From contig CAIVJW010000260.1 of NCBI GenBank assembly GCA_903906315.1, positions 1 through 43,480 on the forward strand: a DNA stretch of 43,480 nucleotides, given 5' to 3'. The stretch is from an uncultured delta proteobacterium. Lineage in GTDB: Bacteria > Myxococcota_A > Polyangia > Polyangiales > Polyangiaceae. The notes beneath the pieces were generated by a model. That model did no database searches. It saw only the letters and a program-made list of their open reading frames with translations, and was not told the DNA's origin. Positions 8,764-18,469 of this stretch are shown in pieces (position 1 is the stretch's first letter; every line of letters begins with the position of its first letter). The position numbers and the translations under genes are program-made.

Positions 8764-9054
8764 ATGAAGATCCGACCGCTGCAGGACCGCGTGATCGTGA
8801 AGCGCGTGAAGGAAGAAGAGAAGACCAAGGGCGGGATCATCATCCCCGACTCGGCCAAGGAGAAGCCGATCGAGGGGACGGTCGTCGCCGTCGGCAACGG
8901 CAAGGTCCTGGAGGACGGCACGGTCCGCAAGCTCGACATCAAGGAGGGCGACCGGATCCTCTTCGGCAAGTACTCGGGCACCGAGGTCAAGATCGAGGGC
9001 GAGGAGCACCTCATCCTCCGCGAGGACGACATCCTCGGCGTGATCGAGCAGTAA
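8764..9054 (+). CDS. groES: Co-chaperonin GroES
   Basis: This 96-residue protein is the heptameric lid of the GroEL chaperonin in the cytosol. The N-terminus [15 protein letters not shown], the mobile loop around [15 protein letters not shown] (residues about 21-35), the [10 protein letters not shown] strand and the C-terminal [11 protein letters not shown] are all standard and full length. The ATG at 8764 is preceded by GGAGGAG with about 7-nt spacing. It is the first gene of the groES-groEL operon, under a sigma-70-type promoter and a CIRCE element. The long leader (about 200 nt) includes the CIRCE sequence, which may also influence mRNA stability. Confidence 0.98.
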   Translation: MKIRPLQDRVIVKRVKEEEKTKGGIIIPDSAKEKPIEGTVVAVGNGKVLEDGTVRKLDIKEGDRILFGKYSGTEVKIEGEEHLILREDDILGVIEQ

Positions 9055-10725
<1,671 letters not shown>

Positions 10726-10757
10726 TCCGGAACGACGGGGGTAACCCTCCGTAGCGA

Positions 10758-10787
10758 CGAAGGCCGGCCCGAAGGGGTCGGCCTTCG
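10758..10787 (+). terminator. Hairpin after groEL
   Basis: CGAAGGCCG and CGGCCTTCG form a perfect 9-bp stem with a 12-nt loop, 32 nt after the groEL stop. There is no long U-tract, so termination may be partial or the hairpin may protect the 3' end. Confidence 0.65.
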
Positions 10788-10851
10788 GCGTTCCATGGGC
10801 AGCGAAGCGCCGCGGGCGTCACGCGCCGCGCGCCCGAACCTCGACGCGGGG

Positions 10852-11364
10852 CTACTCCGAGCCGGCGTCGGGGGCGGGGCGACGAAGGACGAGCGCGACC
10901 TGGCCGGTGAGGACGACGTCGCACCGGTCGCTGCGCTTCGGCGCGAGCGTCTGTTCGATCGGGGCGTAGCCCTTCGCGGTCACGGTCACGCGCGTGGGGC
11001 CCGTGGTCCAGAGCTGGCAGACGAGGGTCGCGAGCGCCTTCGGCGGCGCGGCGTCGACGGAGGTGTCGACGTCGCAAACCACGTTCCCATCGACCAGCGA
11101 CCGCCAGGTCGACCTGTCGTCGAGCTCGAAGCCCTGCTTGCCGACGCTCCACGCGACCTCGATCGCGGTGTCGGCCGGCACGGTCCCGTCGGCCGCCGTG
11201 ATGGTCAGCTCGAACGCGGCGTGCGGCGCGGTCGGGCAGCCGCCGGCCCCGCCCTGCCCGCCGCCCGCGGCGCCGCCCGCGCTGCCCACCGGATCGCCCT
11301 GGCATGCCGCGGCGATGAGCGCGCAGAGCGCAACGGTCGAAGCGGCGTACGCGAGGGCTCGCAC
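10852..11364 (-). CDS. Small Gly-rich-linker lipoprotein
   Basis: This 170-residue lipoprotein has the signal peptide MRALAYAASTVALCALIAAAC, a Gly/Ala linker (GGAAGGGQGGAGG) and a beta-rich domain containing APHAAFELTITAADGTVPA and GPTRVTVTAKGYAPIEQTL. The latter resembles a PEGA-like or carboxypeptidase-regulatory-like surface domain. Four cysteines in the mature part may form disulfides. The GTG start at 11364 is supported by TATGAT placed 9 nt upstream and TTTACC 18 nt before that; an ATG at 11442 is also in frame but would put residues ahead of the signal peptide. It is divergent from the CoA-transferase gene. Function unknown. Confidence 0.7.
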   Translation of the reverse strand: MRALAYAASTVALCALIAAACQGDPVGSAGGAAGGGQGGAGGCPTAPHAAFELTITAADGTVPADTAIEVAWSVGKQGFELDDRSTWRSLVDGNVVCDVDTSVDAAPPKALATLVCQLWTTGPTRVTVTAKGYAPIEQTLAPKRSDRCDVVLTGQVALVLRRPAPDAGSE

Positions 11365-11488
11365 GGCGTGCGCATCATAGGCACCCGCTGCCCCGCCGGT
11401 AAAGCGACCGACGGCGCCGGGCGCCGGGGGCGAGCGGCGCATGCTCGGCCGAGAAACCCCGCACGACCTCTCGCCGAGCGGCGCGTCG

Positions 11489-11501
11489 TTCTCTAAGAGA
11501 A
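11489..11501. promoter_or_regulatory. Palindrome upstream of CoA-transferase
   Basis: TTCTCT-A-AGAGAA is a perfect 6-1-6 palindrome, AT-rich in a GC-rich setting. It sits 33 bp before the CoA-transferase ATG, in the divergent intergenic region. It could be an operator or overlap the promoter; no regulator is encoded nearby. Confidence 0.4.
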
Positions 11502-11534
11502 AGAGACGCCCGGACGGGCGGAGGAGCGACGGTC

Positions 11535-12833
11535 ATGACCTTGGATCCCAGCTGGAAGAGCCGCGCGGTTTCGGCGGAGGACGCCGTCGCGCACGTGACG
11601 AGCAACAGCCGCGTCTTCGTACACGGTGCCGCTGCGACGCCGACCTTGATGCTCGAGGCGCTCTGCAAGCGCGGAGACCTCGAGGCGGTGCGCCTGTACC
11701 ACCTGCACACGGCGGGGCCGGCGACGTTCGCGGCGCCGGAGATGGCCAAGCGCTTCACCTCCGTCTCGCTGTTCACGGGCGCCGCCCTCCGTCAGCCCGT
11801 CGCCGAGGGGCGCGCCGACTTCATGCCCGTGTTCCTGTCGGACATCCCCGGCCTCTTCTCGTCGGGGCGCATCCCGCTCGACGTGGCCATCCTGCAGCTG
11901 TCGCCGCCCGACAAGCACGGCGACTGCACGCTCGGCACGTCCATCGACACGGCGAAGGCCGCGGCGGACTCGGCGCGCATCGTCATCGCGGAGATCAACG
12001 AGCAGATGCCGCGCACGCACGGCAACTCGGTCGTGCGGCTCGACCGCCTCCACGCGTTCGTCCTCTCGAACCACCCGATCTACGAGTCCCCGCCGATCGT
12101 GCCGAACGAGATCGAGGCCCGGATCGGCGAGATCGTCGCCGCGCTCGTCGAGGACGGGTCGACGCTTCAGATGGGCATCGGCGCCATCCCCGACGCCGTG
12201 CTCCGCCGGCTCGGCAACAAGCACGAGCTCGGCATCCACACGGAGATGTTCTCCGACGGCGTCATCGATCTCATCGAGGGCGGCGTCGTGACGAACCGCC
12301 AGAAGAAGGTGCACCCGGGCCGCACGGTGACGGCGTTCGTGAGCGGGTCGAAGCGCCTCTACGACTTCGTCAACGACAACCTCGGCGTCGAGTTCCACCC
12401 CGCGGACCGCACGAACGACACCTCGCTCATCCGCAAGAACGACCGCGTGGTCGCGGTCAACTCGGCCATCGAGATCGACCTGACCGGGCAGGTGTGCGCC
12501 GACTCGATGGGCCACACGATCTTCTCCGGCATCGGCGGGCAGATGGACTTCATCCGCGGCGCCGCGCTCTCGCACGGCGGCAAGCCGATCATCGCTCTGC
12601 CGTCGACGGCGGCGAAGGGCACGATGTCGCGCATCACGCCGACGCTGAAGCCGGGCGCGGGCGTCGTGACGACGCGCGGGCACGTGCACTGGGTCGTCAC
12701 AGAGCACGGCGCGGTCAACCTGCACGGGCTGACGCTGCGCGAGCGCGGCGAGGCCCTCATCTCCATCGCGCACCCCGATTTCCGCTCGGAGCTGCGCCGC
12801 GACCTGGCGAACATCCGGCACTACGCGGTCTAG
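11535..12833 (+). CDS. Acetyl-CoA hydrolase/4-hydroxybutyrate CoA-transferase family protein
   Basis: This 432-residue class I CoA-transferase moves CoA between acyl-CoA and a free acid such as acetate, butyrate, 4-hydroxybutyrate or succinate. The N-terminal domain includes VHGAAATPTLMLEAL and PPDKHGDCTLGTS. The C-terminal half has GIHTEMFSDG, whose Glu (about residue 237) matches the catalytic glutamate that forms the CoA thioester, then GIGGQMDFIRGA and GVVTTRGHVHWVVTEHG. The length matches the family. GGAGGAG precedes the ATG with 8-nt spacing. The stop is followed at once by a dispersed repeat and a tandem array. The exact acyl donor and acceptor cannot be told from sequence. Confidence 0.9.
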   Translation: MTLDPSWKSRAVSAEDAVAHVTSNSRVFVHGAAATPTLMLEALCKRGDLEAVRLYHLHTAGPATFAAPEMAKRFTSVSLFTGAALRQPVAEGRADFMPVFLSDIPGLFSSGRIPLDVAILQLSPPDKHGDCTLGTSIDTAKAAADSARIVIAEINEQMPRTHGNSVVRLDRLHAFVLSNHPIYESPPIVPNEIEARIGEIVAALVEDGSTLQMGIGAIPDAVLRRLGNKHELGIHTEMFSDGVIDLIEGGVVTNRQKKVHPGRTVTAFVSGSKRLYDFVNDNLGVEFHPADRTNDTSLIRKNDRVVAVNSAIEIDLTGQVCADSMGHTIFSGIGGQMDFIRGAALSHGGKPIIALPSTAAKGTMSRITPTLKPGAGVVTTRGHVHWVVTEHGAVNLHGLTLRERGEALISIAHPDFRSELRRDLANIRHYAV

Positions 12834-12865
12834 TCTCGATGGGGCCGCAAGCGGCCCCAAACCCC
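12832..12865. repeat. Dispersed repeat, copy A
   Basis: A 34-bp sequence beginning AGTCTCGATGGGG overlaps the CoA-transferase stop codon. It contains the near-perfect palindrome GGGGCCGC-AAG-CGGCCCC and ends AAACCCC. A copy differing at one base lies inside drmA at 36706-36739. This copy leads directly into the tandem array. Confidence 0.85.
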
Positions 12866-13060
12866 GCGCACCTCCGGTGCGCCGCCGACGGCTGACACCG
12901 ACCGTCGAGCCTGGCCGCGATCGGACCCAAACCCGCGCACCTCCGGTGCGCCGCCGACGACTGACACCGACCGTCGAGCCTGGCCGCGATCGGCCCCAAA
13001 CCCCGCGCACCTCCGGTGCGCCGCCGACGGCTGACACCGACCGTCGAGCCTGGCCGCAAG
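12852..13060. repeat. Three-copy 70-bp tandem repeat
   Basis: Units start at 12852, 12922 and 12991, and the start of a fourth is seen at 13061, so the period is 69-70 bp. Units are nearly identical. Each holds GCGCACCTCCGGTGCGC, a short hairpin with 6-bp arms. The array fills most of the space between the CoA-transferase and the methyltransferase genes. It reads open in several frames because of its period and composition, but it is not coding. Possible roles are 3'-end processing or termination. Confidence 0.9.
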
Positions 13061-13175
13061 CGGACCCTTCGCGGCGCGGCACGAGCGGGATCCGCACCCC
13101 GCTCCGAAGCATGAAGCGGGACTCGATGGGCCCGGGCGCGTGCGAGATCGGTCGCGGCGGTCTACGCTCCGGGCG

Positions 13176-13778
13176 ATGAACCCCTTCGACGCGATGTACG
13201 ACGGCGCTCCGCCCTGGGAGATCGGCCGCCCGCAGGCCGCGGTGGTGCGCCTCGCAGCGGCCGGCCGGATCGGCGGGCGCGTGCTCGACCTCGGCTGCGG
13301 CACCGGCGAAAACGCGCTCTTCCTCGCCGGCCTCGGGCACGCCGTGCTCGGCGTCGACGCGTCCGCGAAAGCGATCGGGATGGCCACGCGAAAGGCGGTC
13401 GCGCGCGGCAGCCGCGCCGAGTTCCGGGTCGGCGACGCCCTGCGGCTCGAGGGGCTCGAGCACCGCTACGACACGGCCCTCGACAGCGGGCTGTTCCACA
13501 CGCTGAGCGACGCGGCGCGCGCCCGCTACGTCCGCGGCCTCGGACGCGTGCTGAAGCCCGGAAGCTCGGTCTTCGTGCTCTGCTTCAGCGATCGCGAGCC
13601 CGCGTGGGGCGGCCCGCGGCGCGTGAGCCGGCGCGAGCTCGAGGCGGCGTGGACCAGCGAGTTCGCCGTCGAGTCCATCCAACCCGAGCGCATCCTCCAC
13701 CAGCAGAACGCCGACGGCGCGCACGCCTGGCTCGCCTCGGTGGTCCACTTCGGGCGACCGCTGTCGACGAACAACTGA
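13176..13778 (+). CDS. Class I SAM-dependent methyltransferase
   Basis: This 200-residue cytosolic methyltransferase starts MNPFDAMYDGAPPWEIGRPQ. The WxxGRPQ start is typical of the thiopurine/TehB-like small methyltransferases. Motif I is VLDLGCGTGENALFL (residues about 36-50), the acidic end of strand 2 is VLGVDAS, and motif IV-like YDTALDSGLFH follows. The substrate is unknown; detoxification of small thiol, metalloid or xenobiotic compounds would fit the family. The ATG at 13176 is 7 nt after TACGCT, consistent with a leaderless transcript. A second gene follows 14 nt after the stop, so they may be co-transcribed. Confidence 0.88.
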   Translation: MNPFDAMYDGAPPWEIGRPQAAVVRLAAAGRIGGRVLDLGCGTGENALFLAGLGHAVLGVDASAKAIGMATRKAVARGSRAEFRVGDALRLEGLEHRYDTALDSGLFHTLSDAARARYVRGLGRVLKPGSSVFVLCFSDREPAWGGPRRVSRRELEAAWTSEFAVESIQPERILHQQNADGAHAWLASVVHFGRPLSTNN

Positions 13779-13792
13779 TCGCGGAGGCTGCC

Positions 13793-14269
13793 GTGGGGAC
13801 GAGCAAGCCGGGGCGCGCGGGCTGGGTCGCGAGGGCTACCGGCGCGGGCGCGATCGGGGCGGCTTTCGTAGCGATCGCGCTCGGAGCGCTGGCCGAGACG
13901 GGCCGCGCCGCGGCGCCCGCGCAGGCCGTGAGCGACGCGGGGTCGGGGCCCGATGCCGAGGCGATGGAGCAACCAGCGACCTGCGGGCGCCCGGGGTCGC
14001 CGCCGTGCCCGCTGCAGGCCTGGATGCGCGCGAACGTCGCGGGCGCGCTCGCGTCGCGCGACGACGCGGGGCTCGCGCGAGCGCTCGATCGCGCCGCGAA
14101 GCTGGTGCCAGATCCCGCGTGGGCGTCGTGGGTCGAGAGCGCCGAGACCGGCGCGTCCGCGACGCGCAAGGGCGACGTCGCGCGAGCACGAGCCTCGTGC
14201 AAGGCGTGCCACGAAGCGTGGCGCGAGGCCTACCGGGCCAAGTACCGCACGCGACCCGTCGGGCCCTGA
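13793..14269 (+). CDS. Exported protein with C-terminal CXXCH haem motif
   Basis: This 158-residue protein has one N-terminal hydrophobic segment (residues about 17-35), an Ala-rich linker and a helical domain. It ends in CKACHEAWREAYRAKYR, with the Cys136-Cys139-His140 haem-attachment motif close to the C-terminus. That placement (four-helix region, then CXXCHxxYR near the end) resembles cytochrome c'-type proteins, which bind gases or act in electron transfer in the periplasm. GGAGG precedes the GTG at 13793, 14 nt after the methyltransferase stop. The identity as cytochrome c' is inferred from motif position only. Confidence 0.72.
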   Translation: MGTSKPGRAGWVARATGAGAIGAAFVAIALGALAETGRAAAPAQAVSDAGSGPDAEAMEQPATCGRPGSPPCPLQAWMRANVAGALASRDDAGLARALDRAAKLVPDPAWASWVESAETGASATRKGDVARARASCKACHEAWREAYRAKYRTRPVGP

Positions 14270-14291
14270 TCGCCGCGGGCCGATCGCTGCG

Positions 14292-15227
14292 CTAGTTGCC
14301 GCCGACGCACTTGCCCTTCGCGCACACCTCGTCCTGCTTGCACTTGTGGCCGCATCCGCCGCAGTTGTCCTTGTTCGTGCAGGTCGCGAGCGACTTGCCG
14401 TCGCAGCAGCAGTCACCGCACCCGCCGCAATCGACGGCCTGGCCGCAACCGCCGCAGTTGGCGACGTCCTTCTTGAGGTCGACGCACGCTCCGCTGCAGA
14501 TGGTGCCGAGGCCGGGGCCCGGGCAGTCGCAGGAGCCGGCGACGCATGCGGCGTCGGCTGGGCACGCGATGCCGCAACCGCCGCAGTTCTGCAGGTCCGT
14601 CTGCATGTCGAGGCAGAGGTCACCGCAGAGCTCGAGCCCACCGAGGCACCCGCAGGTCCCGGCGATGCAGTCGCCGCCGGCCGGGCAGACGACGTCGCAG
14701 GCGCCGCACGCGTGGGACGTGGTGATGTCGGCCTCGCAGCCGTTCACCGGGTCCTTGTCGCAGTCGGCGTAACCGGCGTCGCACGCGGCGACGGCGCAGT
14801 CGCTGAAGTCGCAGACCATCTGGGCGTGCCCGGTGAGCGTGCACGGATCGCACGCGACCGCTCCGCAACCGTTGCCCGGGTCTTCGGGCACGCAAGCGCC
14901 GCCGCACACCTTGGTGCCGGCCGCGCACGGGGACCCGCCCGCCCCGGCGCTCCCGCCCGCTCCCGCACCGCCGACGTGGCCGCCGCCGACGTTGCCACCG
15001 CCGCTGCCGGTGCCGAGCCCGGCGCCACCGGTGCCGCTCGACCCGGCGCCCGTCGTGGCGCCCGTGCCGGTCGAGCCGCCCGTCGTCGCGAACGCGCCAC
15101 CGCTGCCTTCCCCGCCCGGCGGTGCGGTGCCCGACGCCGAGAGACCGCACGCGGCTAGCGCCGCGCCGCCGCCGAGTCCGGTGAGGAGCACGAGGAAACC
15201 CGCGGTGGTGGCCGATCGGAGCGTCAC
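14292..15227 (-). CDS. Cys-rich lipoprotein with NCGGCG repeats
   Basis: The protein has 311 residues. The signal peptide ends in ALAAC, followed by a Gly/Ser/Thr linker of about 75 residues. The remainder is Cys-rich and built of repeats of the type D-x-x-NCGGCGxxC and CVxGxCxC. Proteins of this style are abundant in myxobacteria and are presumed to be extracellular, disulfide-bonded surface proteins. No enzymatic motif is visible. The GTG at 15227 follows GGGAG with 3-nt spacing; in-frame sequence further upstream lacks a matching signal and is rejected. It converges with the CXXCH protein with 22 bp between stops. Confidence 0.75.
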   Translation of the reverse strand: MTLRSATTAGFLVLLTGLGGGAALAACGLSASGTAPPGGEGSGGAFATTGGSTGTGATTGAGSSGTGGAGLGTGSGGGNVGGGHVGGAGAGGSAGAGGSPCAAGTKVCGGACVPEDPGNGCGAVACDPCTLTGHAQMVCDFSDCAVAACDAGYADCDKDPVNGCEADITTSHACGACDVVCPAGGDCIAGTCGCLGGLELCGDLCLDMQTDLQNCGGCGIACPADAACVAGSCDCPGPGLGTICSGACVDLKKDVANCGGCGQAVDCGGCGDCCCDGKSLATCTNKDNCGGCGHKCKQDEVCAKGKCVGGN

Positions 15228-15274
15228 GCTCCCATCGTCGACGAGTGCAGGCCCGCAGACAAGCCCGCGCGGTC

Positions 15275-15898
15275 TCAGAACTCGGGGGGGATGACGCCGT
15301 CGAGGAAGGTGACGGTGTTGGGGGCGTCCGGCGCCGAGTCGAGCGCGCGCCGCGGCGCTGCGGCCGTGCCCTCGCGGAGGCCCTCGACGTCGGGCCAGCC
15401 CGGCTCGCGCCCGGGAGCGAGCACGTGCAGGCCGCTCTGCAGCGTGCCGATGACGTACGTGTGCCCGGCCGCGCGGCAGCCCAGGAAGTCGGTCAGCTCG
15501 CGCGCGAAGCGGTGACCGGCGGCCGCTCCGAACGTCTCGCACGTGCGCAGCCAGACGAGCGCGTCGGGGCCGGCGAGGCGCTCGCGCACGCGGGCGAGCG
15601 GCGCGTGGAGCCGGTGGCCACGCGCGAACGCCCCGCGGTCGAGGCCCTCGGCGCCGACTCGGATCTCGCCCCACTTGCCGTGCCCCCAGAACTGGATCTC
15701 GCCGATCGGGCGGGCCGGATCCACGGTGGCGAGCCACTCGAGCGCCTGCTCGAGGCTCGCGACGCCGATCGCGCGGTCGATGCGCCCGAGGCCGCGATAG
15801 AGGAGCGACCCCGCGCCCCAGGCGTGCGAGAGGCCCGGGCGCAGGCGCGCGCCGCGGCAGGTCGCGTCGAAGACGAGCAGGCGGAGCGAGGCGGACAC
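15275..15898 (-). CDS. Possible caspase-like-fold protein
   Basis: This 207-residue protein has no signal peptide. A central strand leads into FWGHGKWGEIRVG (His73), and a later strand leads into LVWLRTCETFGAAAGHRFA (Cys120), followed by GCRAAGHTYVIGTLQSG. The spacing of an HG loop and a later [R/x]xC loop followed by a G-rich helix recalls caspase-like folds (CHAT, DUF4347, clostripain-like), where His and Cys form the catalytic dyad. This is an inference from motif layout; the family is not certain. The GTG at 15898 lies 7 nt after TAGCCT, consistent with leaderless initiation. It may be co-transcribed with the downstream Cys-rich lipoprotein, 47 bp away. Confidence 0.6.
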   Translation of the reverse strand: MSASLRLLVFDATCRGARLRPGLSHAWGAGSLLYRGLGRIDRAIGVASLEQALEWLATVDPARPIGEIQFWGHGKWGEIRVGAEGLDRGAFARGHRLHAPLARVRERLAGPDALVWLRTCETFGAAAGHRFARELTDFLGCRAAGHTYVIGTLQSGLHVLAPGREPGWPDVEGLREGTAAAPRRALDSAPDAPNTVTFLDGVIPPEF

Positions 15899-16074
15899 GC
15901 CGGTGAGGCTAGCCGCACGACGCCCGCGGCGCCCGCGCGCCTCGGTGTCCGCTGCGAGCCGCCGACGTGATCCAGATCGCACATCGTCGGTCGCGCGGAA
16001 CGCTGAACATGCGACGGCAAAAATCGTCGCTACAAACTGTGCACTCGTTCAGGTGAGGGAGTAGCTTCCGACCC

Positions 16075-16353
16075 ATGGAACGGGACGCCCTCACACTGCA
16101 CCTGGTTCGAGCCCTTTCTCGCGCCCAGCATGAAGGGAGGCGAGTGGATCTCGAGACGCTCACGGTCGAGCTCGGCGTACGCCGCGGCGACGTGCGCGGC
16201 CTCGTCACCGCCCTCGATCGCGAGGGCTACATGCACGCATCGCGCATGCGGCTCACGCTGCAGGGCTTCGTCCTCGGGCGCGCGCTCGAGGGCATGGCGC
16301 TGCCGCCGATCCGCCGCGCCGCGCCCGCGCGCCGCGCAATCGCGGCGGCCTGA
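16075..16353 (+). CDS. Small winged-helix-like protein
   Basis: This 92-residue protein has the pattern of a DNA-binding winged helix: helix LHLVRALSRAQ, then DLETLTVELGVRRGDVRGLV (helix-turn-helix) and LDREGYMHASRMRLTLQGF (wing strand). A short Arg/Ala-rich tail follows. It is probably a small transcription regulator, possibly acting on nearby genes. The ATG at 16075 is 7 nt after TAGCTT, with no good Shine-Dalgarno sequence. The next 250 bp (16354-16606) show no convincing gene. Confidence 0.7.
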   Translation: MERDALTLHLVRALSRAQHEGRRVDLETLTVELGVRRGDVRGLVTALDREGYMHASRMRLTLQGFVLGRALEGMALPPIRRAAPARRAIAAA

Positions 16354-16606
16354 GACGAGACGTCGGGGCTCGACCGTCGAGCTTCGACGTCGGCGACGCC
16401 TGCGCTCTCGCCGGCCGATCGGCCGGCGCTGGGCAAAGGTGTACCCGGCTGGCGACGGACCTCGTGTGCCCGATCGGCCGGAGGTCGGGGCCAACGCGCG
16501 CGACCTGACCGCGTGGGCGACCGACCGACGGGTCGTCGCGCGGCCTGGGGCGCGGCCATCGGCCCGCAGATCGGGATGACCGGCGCGCCCTGCCCGTCGG
16601 ATCGGG

Positions 16607-17077
16607 TCAGGGCGCGCAGCCGCTCGCGCTGATCGTGCTGCCCTTCGGCGTCGCGAACTTCACGGTCGCGCACGACACGCCGGCGGAGCAGCCGTGCGCC
16701 TTGTCGGTCGGCGAACAGAACGGCGAGCACGTGCCCTTCGTCGGATCGGCGCCGATGCAGAGCAGGCCCGCCGCGCACGCGGCCTCGCCGATGATGGCCT
16801 TGCAGGCGCCGCCGACGGCCCCCGCGCCCTCGGCCTGGCAGCGCCACGCGTAGTCGGTCGCGACCCAGCACGCCTGCCCCGCGGGGCACGACCACGGGTC
16901 GGCCTCGCACGACACGCCGAGCGGCGGAGCGCCGCCTTGCCCGGTCGTGGTGCTGTCGACGACGTCATCACCACCGCCGCACGCGACGAGCGCGGAGGTG
17001 GCGACGGCGAGCACGGCCCCGAGTATCGCGAGGCGGCGCGGGGCGGGAGGCGGGAGGCGGGGGCGGGACGATCGCAT
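16607..17077 (-). CDS. Small Cys-rich lipoprotein
   Basis: This 156-residue lipoprotein has the signal segment AILGAVLAVATSALVAC, then an Asp/Thr-rich spacer and a domain with ten or more cysteines (SCEADPWSCPAGQACW, EAACAAGLLCIG, CSPFCSPTDKAHGCSAG). The paired cysteines suggest a disulfide-stabilised extracellular domain. The start at 17077 is preferred over 17125 because TACGAT lies 9 nt before it and the signal peptide is then of normal length. It is divergent from tRNA-Pro. Function unknown. Confidence 0.75.
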   Translation of the reverse strand: MRSSRPRLPPPAPRRLAILGAVLAVATSALVACGGGDDVVDSTTTGQGGAPPLGVSCEADPWSCPAGQACWVATDYAWRCQAEGAGAVGGACKAIIGEAACAAGLLCIGADPTKGTCSPFCSPTDKAHGCSAGVSCATVKFATPKGSTISASGCAP

Positions 17078-17172
17078 GGGTCGGGCATCGTAGCCCGCTT
17101 CGAGCGCTTGCAAATCGCGACGCATCGACTAGGGTTGCCCCCGCTTGTCGGCGCGTGCGCCGAGGAGCGGAT

Positions 17173-17247
17173 CGGGGCGTAGCGCAGCCTGGTTAGCGCA
17201 CTTGACTGGGGGTCAAGGGGTCGGTGGTTCGAATCCACTCGCCCCGA
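17173..17247 (+). tRNA. tRNA-Pro (GGG)
   Basis: The acceptor stem CGGGGCG (17173-17179) pairs with CGCCCCG (17240-17246), and the discriminator is A. The D arm is GCGC-AGCCTGGTTA-GCGC, the anticodon stem is CTTGA/TCAAG with loop CTGGGGG (anticodon GGG), and the T loop is TTCGAAT. CCA is not encoded. The gene is followed by a strong terminator and then by integrase debris in the opposite orientation. Confidence 0.96.
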
Positions 17248-17249
17248 CT

Positions 17250-17288
17250 GGGTTCGACGGCCACAAGCTGTCGAACCCTTTCGGTTTT
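17250..17288 (+). terminator. Intrinsic terminator after tRNA-Pro
   Basis: GGGTTCGAC (17250-17258) and GTCGAACCC (17270-17278) form a 9-bp stem with an 11-nt loop, followed by TTTCGGTTTT. It begins 3 nt after the tRNA. Confidence 0.9.
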
Positions 17289-17375
17289 GTGGCTCCGTGA
17301 TCGACGCGGAGCCCCCTGCCCTCGCGGCTCGGACGGGGGAGCGGGTACGAGCCGGGTACGAAGGCCGTCCCCGGC

Positions 17376-17885
17376 TCAGGCCGCCCGGAGCAGGCCCTCC
17401 ACGGCGGGCAGGATGGGGCTCCTCGCGACCACCTTCCGCAGCCGCTCGACGGTGCGGTGGTCGTCCACTCGTCCATCGAGCCCGGCCTGTGGCCGAAGAT
17501 GCGCCGCAGCTCGGCGACGGCAATCTCGGGATGGAGCCGTCCCAAGGATCGCGGGCTTCATCTGGGTGCACGCCGTGTGGCGAACGTCGTGGAAGCGGAC
17601 GTGCCCCACGATGCCCGCGCGCACGAGGGCTCGGTCACGGGCCTTGCGCCGGTCGTGAACGCCGTGAAGATGCCCCTGCCGGTCGTTCGGGCGCTACCGC
17701 ATGGCGTTCCAGAACGGCACCGTGACCTCGGCGAACCGGACCTTGTGCTCGTTGCCGAACTTCGGCTGCCAGAGAACCTCGCCCTTCGAGTCGCGAGGCG
17801 TGCGGAACTCCAGGCACCCGTCGTCGAGGCAGAGGTCCTCGGGCCGCAGGTGGTCGGCCTCTCCCCGCCGAAGCTCTGCGAATCA
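17376..17885 (-). pseudogene. Degenerate tyrosine integrase
   Basis: Fragments of a phage-type tyrosine recombinase appear in different frames on the minus strand. Near the 5' end is ELRRGEADHLRPEDLCLDD, the catalytic-Arg region, continuing into KFGNEHKVRFAEVTVPFWN before a stop. Further on is VRFHDVRHTACTQ, the HxxR box, and in yet another frame HPEIAVAELRRIFGH, the region leading to the catalytic Tyr. Frameshifts and stops separate these blocks, so it is non-functional. Its position next to tRNA-Pro suggests an old integration event at that tRNA. Confidence 0.8.
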
Positions 17886-18405
17886 AGGCCCGGGTTGGGG
17901 CGTGATGAGGCAATCCGGCCGCACATGAGTGCCAACGTAGGCCTTGAACTCGTCATAAGGACAATCGTAGCGTCCGCCGCACGCGGGGATCGCCAGCGGG
18001 ATGCGCTGGGGCGGCTCTGTCAGGGTGAGCGCCGTGCCGGAACGCATCTGGTCGAGAGTCGCGATGACGTAGAAGAGCCTGAGGACGACCTGCCCGCTCG
18101 GCTTCACCTTGTGGAGCTCGAAGACAAGTGATCCAGCCGGCCCCGGGTCATTCTCTTGGAACCCCTCTGCCTTCCAGACCACGCCCCCGAGAAAAGAGGC
18201 AAGGGCGACGAGATTGACGTCGTGAGCGACAAACAGCGAGAGCTTGCTTGCGACCGGTGCGAGAATATCCGGATTCTTTGCGCCGCTCAGCCTCTGATCC
18301 ATCGTATTTGTTCAAGACGTTCTGCTGGGACGCCAAGGCTTCGGATGCCACCTCTGCGGCGTGCCGGAGTTTCGGCGCCAACTGCCAACCCAAGTGAAGA
18401 GGGCT
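17883..18405 (-). pseudogene. Histidine acid phosphatase remnant (C-terminal part)
   Basis: The open part (17883-18302) reads LSLFVAHDVNLVALASFLGG, GPAGSLVFELHKV, VRLFYVIATLDQMR-like sequence and LTLTEPPQRIPLAIP. These match the C-terminal half of AppA/Agp-type histidine acid phosphatases, including the HD catalytic motif (AHD). An upstream piece in another frame (KLRHAAEVASEALASQQN) looks like the preceding helix. The N-terminal RHGxRxP active site is absent, so the gene is broken. Third-position GC is lower here than in neighbouring genes, which suggests recent transfer. Confidence 0.75.
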
Positions 18406-18469
18406 CGCGGACGAGCGAGATCGTGACGCAGCCCGGTCCCGTGCGAGATCGAGGACCGGCGCCGAGAGC

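Noticed and set aside
12757-13387. Minus-strand frames with repeated ARLDGRCQPSAAHRRCAG-type peptide
   Set aside because: These are translations of the 70-bp tandem repeat, with no start signal and no coding bias outside the repeat.
17213-17545. Minus-strand ORF ending in SGFEPPTP, which resembles fragments often annotated as genes
   Set aside because: That ending is the reverse translation of the tRNA-Pro gene; the rest belongs to the integrase debris.
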